A DNA stretch of 19,573 nt from an uncultured Agathobacter sp. (GCA_934358675.1 CAKRKX010000045.1:1-19573); one strand, 5' to 3'; positions 1 to 6,632 are shown, counted from the first letter of the stretch. A program made the numbers and translations. The notes: generated by a model not told the origin, from the letters alone.

Positions 1-72
1 TCCTCGATAGCTCAATGGTAGAGCACTCGGCTGTTAACCGAGTTGTTGTAGGTTCGAGCCCTACTCGGGGAG
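1..72 (+). tRNA. tRNA-Asn (GTT)
   Basis: A full cloverleaf can be folded. The 7-base acceptor arms (1-7 with 65-71) pair with one T-G wobble, the discriminator base is G72, and the anticodon GTT sits in the loop CTGTTAA after the CGG arm near 28-30. The T arm carries GGTTCGAGCC. CCA is not encoded. The gene begins exactly at the window edge, so its promoter, and probably other tRNA genes of the same transcript, lie upstream. Confidence 0.96.
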
Positions 73-76
73 TTTT

Positions 77-147
77 GGTGACTTAGCCAAGTGGTAAGGC
101 GTGGGACTGCAACTCCCTGATCGTCGGTTCAAATCCGTCAGTCACCT
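77..147 (+). tRNA. tRNA-Cys (GCA)
   Basis: The acceptor arm 77-83 pairs perfectly with 140-146, and the discriminator is T147, as is usual for tRNA-Cys. The anticodon GCA is at 109-111 between GGGA and TCCC arms. The T loop has GGTTCAAATCC. CCA is not encoded. It lies 4 bases after tRNA-Asn and directly before a terminator, so it is the last gene of the tRNA transcript. Confidence 0.96.
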
Positions 148-150
148 CTA

Positions 151-183
151 AAAAACGATGAGATTTTTCTCATCGTTTTTTTT
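151..183 (+). terminator. Rho-independent terminator of the tRNA cluster
   Basis: A 13-base stem (151-163 with 168-180) encloses a TTTT loop and runs straight into a T tract ending at 183. This is a near-ideal intrinsic terminator. It separates the tRNA transcript from the following regulator. Confidence 0.93.
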
Positions 184-208
184 ATTGCGTAAATACAGTT
201 ATTTATAC

Positions 209-237
209 TTGACAATAATATTATACAAATGTATAAT
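209..237 (+). promoter_or_regulatory. Consensus sigma-A promoter of the blaI/blaR1-like pair
   Basis: TTGACA (209-214) and TATAAT (232-237) are separated by exactly 17 bases, so both hexamers match the vegetative consensus. A start of transcription near 244 would leave a very short leader before the ATG at 258. Such a strong promoter would need a repressor to keep it quiet, and the operator overlapping its -10 fits that. Confidence 0.9.
221..236 (+). promoter_or_regulatory. BlaI/MecI/CopY-type operator (TACAnnTGTA)
   Basis: TTATACAAATGTATAA is a near-perfect palindrome whose core, TACAAATGTA (224-233), matches the TACAnnTGTA box bound by BlaI, MecI and CopY repressors. It overlaps the spacer and the -10 hexamer, so bound repressor would block RNA polymerase. 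Since the first gene downstream encodes such a repressor, negative autoregulation is the simplest reading. Confidence 0.85.
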
Positions 238-257
238 ACAGAAAATCGGAGGAAAAT

Positions 258-659
258 ATGGAAGAAAAAATAAAGAAATTAAGTGACAGTGAACTGGATA
301 TTATGCTGATTGTGTGGGGTGCAGATAAACCTGTTACATCAAGTTATATCCTGGAACATATGAAGAATGAACGAAAATGGGTATTATCAACTCTTATGAC
401 TGTATTGGCCCGTTTGGAAAAAAAGAATATTCTGGCATGTGATCGAAATACAAGAACAAATTATTATTCAGCTTTGATCTCAGAGGAAGAATATAAGACA
501 AGAGCAAATCGTTCTTTTATGGAGAAATTATACGGAAATTCTGTATCTGATCTGGTTGCTTCTTTGTATAACAGTAAAACAATCAATAAAAAGGATTTAG
601 TGGAATTAAGGGAACTGATCAATCGATTGGATAAGGAGAATCAGGATGGGGATCAATGA
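258..659 (+). CDS. BlaI/MecI/CopY family transcriptional repressor
   Basis: The 133-residue protein has the family's layout. A winged helix-turn-helix spans about residues 8-72 (LSDSELDIMLIVW, then TLMTVLARLEKKNIL as recognition helix and wing), followed by a helical dimerisation tail. Members bind TACAnnTGTA palindromes as dimers and are inactivated by proteolysis set off by a BlaR1/MecR1 partner, or by metal in CopY. CopY-type metal-binding cysteines are absent; the only Cys is C61. The ATG at 258 follows GGAGG at 248-252. The stop overlaps the next gene's start by 14 bases, so the two are translationally coupled. No Asn-Phe bond exists anywhere, so the cleavage site known from staphylococcal BlaI is not conserved. 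The target may be only its own promoter or unlinked genes; no beta-lactamase or transporter is adjacent. Confidence 0.9.
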   Translation: MEEKIKKLSDSELDIMLIVWGADKPVTSSYILEHMKNERKWVLSTLMTVLARLEKKNILACDRNTRTNYYSALISEEEYKTRANRSFMEKLYGNSVSDLVASLYNSKTINKKDLVELRELINRLDKENQDGDQ

Positions 660-2160
660 GATATTTTTTAATTACCTAACGGCTTCAATTTTTGTAGGTT
701 TTATTATCATATTAAATCTGGCTTTATCTCGGTTTTTTACAAAAAGATATTCTGCGCGGATGAAATATTTTATATGGCTTATTCTTACATTATATCTGCT
801 TGTACCGATTCGATTGCAAAGTCGGCAACAGAGCTTAAATTTGATCGTAACAGATAATCAGGAAGTGTCATTCTATAATGACCTGACAAAGAAAGAATAT
901 AAAATAACAAATCCAAAACCTGAGGTAGAGAAGAAAAATAGTTCCGGATCAACAAATATTGAAAATAGTAAGCAGAATCATTGGAATCTGACCCGGATCG
1001 TTGTTTATTTGTGGTTTATTGGCATTGGAATTGCTGTTTTGTCAGAAACTGTAAAATATATTTATACACTTAGAATCATCAGGACATGGTCTGTGAAACC
1101 AAAAAATGGAGAAATACAGACTTTGTGTAACCGGATAAAACATGATATGGGAGTCAAAAAGAACATTGGCATTTTCGTTTCAAAGAGAATCAGTAGTCCG
1201 ATGTTATGTGGATTTATAAAACTCGGTATATATTTACCTAAGGATGAATGGGATCTTAATGAGTTAGAGTATATGTTAAAGCACGAACTTACCCATTACA
1301 AAAGACGGGATCTGTGGTATAAATTATTGATTCGTATGGCAGTAATCATACATTGGTATAATCCGTTTGTTCATCTGATGCAAAGATATGCGAGCGTGAA
1401 TATAGAGTGTTGTTGTGATGATGCCATATTAAAGGGACAATCATATGAATACAGACGTGCTTACTCAGAGGTGATTTTAAATAATATGGAAGCACAGAAT
1501 GTAAATTACCTGACAACTGCATTTAGCGGAGGGGCAAATGAGATGAAACAGCGATTTGAAAATATATTATCTATGAAGAAAAGAAAAAAGGGAATTATTC
1601 CAGTCCTTAGCCTTGTATTACTGTTATTCGTATTGGGTTCATTTGTCGGATGCAGTTTTAAGGAAAATGTACAAAAAGCAGCGTCAAATGATATTATCTC
1701 TTTTACAGAGAATTTTATTAATGAATTTCAAGGAGCCATTGCGGGACAGAATAAGATCGACCTAGGTAGGTATATATCAAATGAAAATTTGAAAACATTT
1801 GCAGATAATATGATCCAGTTAACAACCAGACAAGTAGAAAAAGGTGCAACTATGGTCATATATAGTAATGCAAACAAATTTTCAGAGATAGAAAGTACGA
1901 AGTTATCAGATTCATTGTATTATGTGAAATTACAGATTGAAGCTGATGGATCAGGTATTCTAGGACAATTTCTTGTGAAACAAAATGGAAATGATTTTGA
2001 TATTGTTGATTTCTATTTTGGGACAATGGATGGAATTGACACATATTGTACAGGACATTCTTCGGAACGAAAAGTTGAAGATGAAAATTTGTGGAATGAC
2101 AGCAAATGGAATCAGAGAGTAGAAAGCAAAGTGCAAGAATGTAAGGAAAATTTAGAATAA
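646..2160 (+). CDS. BlaR1-like M56 family membrane metallopeptidase with a non-penicillin-binding sensor domain
   Basis: The protein has 504 residues. Membrane segments lie near residues 8-30, 38-57 and 116-140. The cytoplasmic zinc protease domain has the HELTH motif (213-217) and a downstream NIECCCDDAIL segment (252-262) in the position of the third zinc ligand. A fourth membrane segment (about 316-335) ends in GSFVGC, which resembles a lipobox. The 168-residue tail (337-504) lies outside the membrane. BlaR1 proteins sense a ligand outside and then cause loss of the BlaI repressor. In classical BlaR1 the sensor is a class-D beta-lactamase-like domain of about 250 residues with STxK and KTG motifs. 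This tail is shorter and lacks that set; its shape suggests a small NTF2/DUF4829-like lipoprotein domain, but that is a guess. The ligand is unknown. The start overlaps blaI and a terminator follows the stop. Confidence 0.85.
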   Translation: MGINEIFFNYLTASIFVGFIIILNLALSRFFTKRYSARMKYFIWLILTLYLLVPIRLQSRQQSLNLIVTDNQEVSFYNDLTKKEYKITNPKPEVEKKNSSGSTNIENSKQNHWNLTRIVVYLWFIGIGIAVLSETVKYIYTLRIIRTWSVKPKNGEIQTLCNRIKHDMGVKKNIGIFVSKRISSPMLCGFIKLGIYLPKDEWDLNELEYMLKHELTHYKRRDLWYKLLIRMAVIIHWYNPFVHLMQRYASVNIECCCDDAILKGQSYEYRRAYSEVILNNMEAQNVNYLTTAFSGGANEMKQRFENILSMKKRKKGIIPVLSLVLLLFVLGSFVGCSFKENVQKAASNDIISFTENFINEFQGAIAGQNKIDLGRYISNENLKTFADNMIQLTTRQVEKGATMVIYSNANKFSEIESTKLSDSLYYVKLQIEADGSGILGQFLVKQNGNDFDIVDFYFGTMDGIDTYCTGHSSERKVEDENLWNDSKWNQRVESKVQECKENLE

Positions 2161-2199
2161 AAAAAGCCGGCAATCAAAATAAATTGGTTGCCGGCTTTT
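2161..2199. terminator. Bidirectional terminator between blaR1-like gene and oxidoreductase
   Basis: AAAAAGCCGGCAA (2161-2173) pairs with TTGCCGGCTTTT (2188-2199) around an AT-rich loop. There are A and T runs on the two sides, so it works on both strands. It starts right after the blaR1-like stop and lies 6 bases from the stop of the convergent oxidoreductase gene. Confidence 0.9.
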
Positions 2200-2204
2200 G
2201 CATA

Positions 2205-3206
2205 TCAGACTTCTTCTTCCGGGTATTTCATACCCCACTCATTTCGAATGTCGGTCATGATCTTCATGACATCAATCGTGTATGGAAGACGTGTATATTC
2301 TGCAATCTGTGCCGGATCATCGGCAAGGATAGCTTTTTCCATATCAGAGACTTCATAGTAGAGAGCATCTGCGGTATTACCTTCCTGAATGACTTCTTTG
2401 TGTCCGTCCTCGGTGTATGTGATGGTCGCTTCCATGGATCTCGGGTATTCGAAGATTTCGATGTAACCCTTATCAAATGCGATGGTTGCGCGTTTTGGCT
2501 GCTTTGCATGGAGTGATAAGGTTACAGTCGCCATCTCTCCGGCAGGATTCATAAGAAGGATTCCAGCCTGCTCATCCACTCCGGTCGGAGCATATTTTAC
2601 CTGCGAACTGATCTGATCGGCTGTCTCACTGAAGAACATGCGAATCAGAGAGAGAGAATATACGCCGATGTCAAGCATCGCTCCGCCGGCAAGGTTGCGG
2701 TTGAAAAAGCGATTGTTCATATCATATTCTTTATAACTTCCAAAATTAACCTGAATCAAACGAAGTGGTCCGAGTGTTCCCGAGTCAACGATAGACTTAA
2801 GTTTGCGGTAAAGCGGCATATGATAGATCGTCATTGCTTCTGCAAGGATTACATGATTCTCTTCCGCAAGTTTTATGGCTTCTTCCAATTCCGAAGAATT
2901 CAAAGTGATCGATTTCTCGCAGAGAACATGTTTGCCACAGGCAAGTGCTTTGCGCAAGTAAGCAATATGCGTATTGTGCGGTGTGGAAATGTAAATAACA
3001 TCCACATTCGGATCCTCAAATACTTCGTCAATCGAATCGTAAACTTTTTCGATTCCGTATTTTTCGGCAAATGCGACAGCTTTGTCGTGTGTGCGGTTTG
3101 CAACCGAATAAAGTTTGCGACCCTGCTTTGCCAGAGCGTTCGCTAATTCGTTAGCAATCACACCGCAACCGAGTGTCGCCCAGTTCAATTCTTTTGTTTT
3201 ATCCAT
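2205..3206 (-). CDS. Gfo/Idh/MocA family NAD(P)-dependent oxidoreductase
   Basis: The 333-residue protein has the normal family length. The N-terminal Rossmann fold starts with ATLGCGVIAN (glycine motif G13-x-G15-x-x-A18), and HVLCEKS at 93-99 sits where the family has its EKP motif. The C-terminal domain carries the GGAMLDIGVY signature (174-183), where D179 and Y183 sit near the usual catalytic site. Overall it resembles the dihydrodiol-dehydrogenase/sugar-dehydrogenase branch, which acts on sugars, inositols or related diols in the cytoplasm; the substrate cannot be told. The lysine K98 is kept but the proline is replaced by serine. The ATG is preceded by AAGGAGG (3214-3220, minus strand), which fixes the start. 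It is a single-gene unit with no sugar-metabolism neighbours. Confidence 0.9.
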   Translation of the reverse strand: MDKTKELNWATLGCGVIANELANALAKQGRKLYSVANRTHDKAVAFAEKYGIEKVYDSIDEVFEDPNVDVIYISTPHNTHIAYLRKALACGKHVLCEKSITLNSSELEEAIKLAEENHVILAEAMTIYHMPLYRKLKSIVDSGTLGPLRLIQVNFGSYKEYDMNNRFFNRNLAGGAMLDIGVYSLSLIRMFFSETADQISSQVKYAPTGVDEQAGILLMNPAGEMATVTLSLHAKQPKRATIAFDKGYIEIFEYPRSMEATITYTEDGHKEVIQEGNTADALYYEVSDMEKAILADDPAQIAEYTRLPYTIDVMKIMTDIRNEWGMKYPEEEV

Positions 3207-3543
3207 GTGTCAACCTCCTTAAAAGTATAGAAAGAAAATGGAAGAGTTATCCCTCTTCGTGAAAGTATAAATCACACACCGTTTTGCATTATGTAAAAAA
3301 CGTGTCAGGTATATAAATAAAGCAAAAAACATTCGAGCACATGATAGTATGTAAATCTTAATATGTCAAATACAAATGAAAAGGTTCCATAGGGTAAAAA
3401 TGTATTGAAACATTGAAAATATACAATTTGTAGGGTATTTAGAATGTTAAAGAAAAATGGACTGGTAAAATTAAAAAATCAAAATTACGAAAGGAATGCA
3501 ACAAATTAGTATCCAAATGATACTGAATAGGTGAAAACGTTTT
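3207..3543. other. AT-rich intergenic stretch with no gene found
   Basis: Between the divergent oxidoreductase and sigma-factor genes there are about 400 AT-rich bases. I find no convincing coding frame. Visible items are the oxidoreductase ribosome site (3214-3220), a small hairpin (GAAGAG 3241-3246 with CTCTTC 3253-3258), and a TACA-ATT-TGTA palindrome (3422-3432). No promoter for the minus-strand gene with both hexamers could be recognised. Confidence 0.5.
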
Positions 3544-3545
3544 TA
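3532..3545 (+). promoter_or_regulatory. cre-like box (possible CcpA site)
   Basis: TGAAAACGTTTTTA matches the Gram-positive catabolite-responsive consensus TGWAARCGYTWNCW at 13 of 14 positions; only the C near the end is T. It ends inside the -35 hexamer of the sigma-factor promoter, where binding would be expected to repress. One match in AT-rich DNA could be chance. Confidence 0.4.
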
Positions 3546-3572
3546 GACAGGCGGATCGAAATCGAATATAAT
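3544..3572 (+). promoter_or_regulatory. Sigma-A-type promoter of the ECF sigma/propeller operon
   Basis: TAGACA (3544-3549), a 17-base spacer and TATAAT (3567-3572) give a strong vegetative promoter about 40 bases before the sigma-factor ATG. No ECF-style AAC/CGT pair at the usual 16-17 base spacing is present, so autoregulation by the ECF factor is not evident here. Confidence 0.7.
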
Positions 3573-3614
3573 GAAAGTAGAACTGTCGGGGAATTGATAT
3601 CAATGTGAGGAAGT

Positions 3615-4196
3615 ATGGACGATCGTTTATTAGTGAAGAGGGCGAAGCGTGGCGATGTGGATGCATTTGCCGAGTTATACGGAACAATCTATGAGAAGCT
3701 GTATCGCTTTGCATTCTATATGCTGAAAAATGCACAGGATGCGGAAGATGCGGTAAGTGATGCGGTGACAGATGCATTTGAGAGCATCCGAAAGCTTAAG
3801 AGAGAGGAGTCTTTTGCAAATTGGATGTATCAGATTGTGGCAAATAAGTGCCGCAGGAAAATGCGTGAATACTGTCGCCGCACGGTTTCACTGGACCGGG
3901 AGCAGAGCGGAGAAGAGGATGAATTTGTCCGGGAATGGACGAAGGATGCGGCAGGTAATTCCGTCGCGGCGGAATCCGTGGATGTCTGGGACAGTAAGAG
4001 AGAGGAGTACATGCAGCTGCGGCAGGAGTTTATGAAGCTTCCGGAGGAGGATCGGCTGATCATTGGAATGCATGTGTTCTTCGGCTACAAGACGAGGGAG
4101 ATTGCAACGTTTCTGAAGATGAATGAGAATACGGTGCGATCGAAAGAAAGTCGTGCAATTCAAAAACTTGCAAAGCAGTTGGATGGATTGAGGTGA
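3615..4196 (+). CDS. ECF-type RNA polymerase sigma-70 family sigma factor
   Basis: The protein has 193 residues, the normal size for the group. Region 2 lies at about 10-85 (DAFAELYGTIYEKLYRFAF, then DAEDAVSDAVTDAF for -10 recognition and FANWMYQIVANKCRR). Region 4 lies at about 135-190 (LPEEDRLIIGMHVFFGYKTREIATFLKMNENTVRSKESRAIQKL), a helix-turn-helix for the -35 element. An acidic linker joins them, and regions 1 and 3 are missing, which defines the group. The ATG follows GTGAGGAAG at short spacing. The stop overlaps a GTG start of the next gene (GTGA), a coupling typical of ECF sigma factors and their membrane anti-sigma partners. The regulon is unknown. The promoter upstream looks vegetative, so activity is probably controlled at protein level. 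Confidence 0.93.
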   Translation: MDDRLLVKRAKRGDVDAFAELYGTIYEKLYRFAFYMLKNAQDAEDAVSDAVTDAFESIRKLKREESFANWMYQIVANKCRRKMREYCRRTVSLDREQSGEEDEFVREWTKDAAGNSVAAESVDVWDSKREEYMQLRQEFMKLPEEDRLIIGMHVFFGYKTREIATFLKMNENTVRSKESRAIQKLAKQLDGLR

Positions 4197-6385
4197 GAGA
4201 TTTGGAAAAATCAGAAGGACGAAACAGTCATAACTCAAAAATAAATGAAAATGTGCCAAATAAAAAAACAGGCAAAATTGATATGATTAAAAGTCGGGAA
4301 CAGAAGTTTCAAAGAAAAAAATTGAAGGAATCAAATTACAACGATATGGAAGAAAAATTAGATAAAATTGTACGCGGAATTGAATCGGAATCCGAGCAGG
4401 TTCCGGTTCCGGAATCGCTTTTGCCGGAGAATATGAAAAAGCGTCTGATACAGAAGAAAAAGAAATCAATACGTTACTTTGCAGAGATTGCAGCGGCAGT
4501 TGTGTTGGTGGCTGCGTTGGGTGGAGCCGGTGTGTATCAGATAATCAGTAAAAACGGAACCGTGGCAGAAAATGCAGATCAGGCACAGACAACATCACAA
4601 GCTGAAAGCGACACGAAAGAATCGTTGATGGGTGAAGTGGTTCATATGCAGAAGATCGGAAAGTATCGCCAGGCAGAAAATTATGAGGAAATCTACGATC
4701 TGATGGGTAAATACCAGAAAAATCTGGAGTACGCAGTTACAGCGGATATCGGTGGAATGCCGGATGTATCCGGAGACGGGGATATAGATAATTTGGCAGC
4801 TTCCGATACGACAAAGGAGAGTCTACAGAACAGCAAAACAGACGATTTTTCAAAGACAAATACAATGTTTGAGGGCATTGATGAGAGTGATTTTGTAAAG
4901 AATGACTTCGATCATCTTTTCGTGCAGGATGATAAAAAAGTATCGATCATTGATATCAGCAGTGAAAAAATGAAGCTGATCACAACCATTAAGCCAAAGC
5001 TGGAAGATACCGATACGATTCGAGAAATGTATGCGGATACGAAGGAAAATCGTATCGTGCTGATCATTGAACGCCTCATTGAGAAGGAAGTGAAGGATGA
5101 TTCAACGCATGCGGGCGGTGATGTATTGGAGGGATGCTATAGTATTTACAAAAATACAGATGCCAGTGTCATCATGCAGACTTATGATATTACGGACCGG
5201 GAGAATCCACAGTTGGTCGGAACGATCACAATGGACGGAAGATATAAGGATTCCCGCAAAAGTGGCCAGATGCTTCTGCTTTTTACAACAAGAGCGCTCG
5301 GAGCAATGAATCCGGACGATAAAGACGGAATGATTCCGTCGGTCAATGGCGAGAAGATGAATTCGGATTGCATTTACATTGGCGAAGATATCAGTTCGGA
5401 GCTGATTATGGCAACCGTCAGTCTTTCCGAGCCGGATCAGACGATCGACCAGATGACCATTATGAGCGGCTATGCAGAAATCTATATGAGTGACAATGCG
5501 CTTTATCTGTATGAAAGCACATATAAAAATGAGGATGAATATACAGAAATCACGCGTTTTCCGTTCCACAGCGGGTATATGTGCGAGGGACATTCCGTGA
5601 CGGTTCGTGGTGATATCAGTGATAAATTTGCTATCTCGGAAGGCGCGGATGATGGTATGGTCCGTGTTCTTACAACCATCTGGGATAAAGATGAATCAAC
5701 GAATGAGCTGCATCTGTATGATTATAGCATGAAAGAAGTGGGAAGTCTGACCGGTATTGCAAAAGGTGAAGAAGTCTATGCTGCGCGCTATATTGGCAAT
5801 ATCGCATATTTCATCACGTATCACAATACGGATCCGCTTTTTGCGGCAGATATCTCGGATCCGCAGAATCCGAAACTGCTCGGAAATGTGAAGATGACGG
5901 GCTATTCCGATTATCTGCATCCGTACGGAGGCAATCTGTTGCTCGGTATCGGGTATGAGACCGACCCGGATACATCCGAAACCTTGGGTGTTAAGCTGAC
6001 CATGTTTGATATTTCCGATCCGGTCAACCTAAAGATTCTTGACAGTGTCGTAATCGATGATGCGAGTACGCAGACAACTTATAATTATAAGGCGATTCTT
6101 GCAGATGCAAGGAAGAATCTGATCGGATTTGGCGTAGATGTGTGGGATGAGCAGAGGGAGAGTCTATCTTCTGATTATGTTGTATATCGATGGAAAGATG
6201 GACATTTTCAGAAAGTACTGACGCAGGATCTCGGGGATGATGATCTGGGGCTGACGCCGGTGAATACAAGAGGTGTGTATGCAGGAATGCGATTTTACTG
6301 TATATCGCAGAATGTGAAGTCTTATAAAGTAATATCATATGATATGGAGGATAATTTTAAAAAGTTAGATACGTTAAAATTATGA
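4193..6385 (+). CDS. Membrane-anchored beta-propeller domain protein, candidate anti-sigma factor/sensor
   Basis: From the GTG at 4193 the product has 730 residues; an ATG at 4346 would give 679. A charged cytoplasmic part (1-92) contains MEEKLDKIVRGIESE..VPVPESL..NMKKRLIQKKKK, similar in style to the short sigma-binding regions of zinc-free anti-sigma factors. One membrane helix follows (about 94-118), then a low-complexity linker. The large outer domain (about 205-730) begins MFEGIDESDFVKNDFDHLFVQ and has repeated blade-like units such as ITDRENPQLVGTI, ADISDPQNPKLLGNV and FDISDPVNLKILDSV. This matches the family of secreted proteins with a C-terminal beta-propeller (Pfam Beta_propel). The GTG start overlaps the sigma-factor stop, so coupled translation is likely. 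Control of the sigma factor is inferred from this arrangement. The propeller's ligand is unknown. The long acidic N-terminus before residue 52 may not be translated. Confidence 0.85.
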   Translation: MRDLEKSEGRNSHNSKINENVPNKKTGKIDMIKSREQKFQRKKLKESNYNDMEEKLDKIVRGIESESEQVPVPESLLPENMKKRLIQKKKKSIRYFAEIAAAVVLVAALGGAGVYQIISKNGTVAENADQAQTTSQAESDTKESLMGEVVHMQKIGKYRQAENYEEIYDLMGKYQKNLEYAVTADIGGMPDVSGDGDIDNLAASDTTKESLQNSKTDDFSKTNTMFEGIDESDFVKNDFDHLFVQDDKKVSIIDISSEKMKLITTIKPKLEDTDTIREMYADTKENRIVLIIERLIEKEVKDDSTHAGGDVLEGCYSIYKNTDASVIMQTYDITDRENPQLVGTITMDGRYKDSRKSGQMLLLFTTRALGAMNPDDKDGMIPSVNGEKMNSDCIYIGEDISSELIMATVSLSEPDQTIDQMTIMSGYAEIYMSDNALYLYESTYKNEDEYTEITRFPFHSGYMCEGHSVTVRGDISDKFAISEGADDGMVRVLTTIWDKDESTNELHLYDYSMKEVGSLTGIAKGEEVYAARYIGNIAYFITYHNTDPLFAADISDPQNPKLLGNVKMTGYSDYLHPYGGNLLLGIGYETDPDTSETLGVKLTMFDISDPVNLKILDSVVIDDASTQTTYNYKAILADARKNLIGFGVDVWDEQRESLSSDYVVYRWKDGHFQKVLTQDLGDDDLGLTPVNTRGVYAGMRFYCISQNVKSYKVISYDMEDNFKKLDTLKL

Positions 6386-6420
6386 GAACATGATTTAAAA
6401 TAAACAAAAGCTTGCAACGA

Positions 6421-6479
6421 TTGGAGGCATACACTTTGACGACGAGTCAAAGCCTGTATAGCCTCCAAATTTGTTTTAT
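6421..6479 (+). terminator. Long bulged hairpin after the propeller gene, probable terminator
   Basis: TTGGAGGC (6421-6428) pairs with GCCTCCAA (6461-6468), ATACA with TGTAT, and CTTTGAC (6434-6440) with GTCAAAG (6446-6452) around GACGA. Two small bulges (A6460, CC 6453-6454) interrupt a 20-pair stem. A loose T-rich run follows (TTTGTTTTATT). It lies 35 bases past the stop and most likely ends the sigma/propeller transcript. Confidence 0.65.
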
Positions 6480-6526
6480 TCCGGTATCTTTTTTATATTT
6501 TGCACAAAAAATGAAATGACATTTTG

Positions 6527-6603
6527 TGAATGATTTTGACGGATTGTGATTGACTTTGAAATGTTGCAAAATTATAATACAACTATAGATGAATGATTTT
6601 GAC
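6527..6603 (+). promoter_or_regulatory. Three direct-repeat operators around the fru promoter (probable FruR sites)
   Basis: TGAATGATTTTGAC occurs identically at 6527-6540 and 6590-6603. A related copy, TGATTGACTTTGAA (11 of 14 the same), lies at 6547-6560. The first is upstream of the promoter, the second covers the -35 hexamer and the third lies just after the expected transcription start. Repeated half-sites in direct orientation next to a DeoR-family gene are the usual form of such operators. Binding by FruR is inferred. Confidence 0.7.
6550..6578 (+). promoter_or_regulatory. Sigma-A promoter of the fru operon
   Basis: TTGACT (6550-6555), 17 bases, TATAAT (6573-6578). Only one position differs from consensus. 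The leader to the fruR ATG would be about 48 bases and contains the third repeat. No second promoter was seen between the operon genes. Confidence 0.85.
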
Positions 6604-6632
6604 CGGTTATGAATGGAAAAGGAGTCTAAGAT

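Noticed and set aside
77..2200. Integrated element bounded by a duplicated tRNA-Cys 3' end
   Set aside because: I looked for a repeat of the tRNA 3' end around and beyond 2160 and saw none, and there is no integrase gene.
3532..3568. ECF-type autoregulated promoter (AAAAC and CGAATA)
   Set aside because: The gap between the AAC and CGA elements is about 24 bases, well beyond the usual 16-17; a vegetative promoter explains the region better.
6558..6571. Possible cre box in the fru promoter region (TGAAATGTTGCAAA)
   Set aside because: It lacks the central CG and several other consensus positions, so it does not qualify as a CcpA site.
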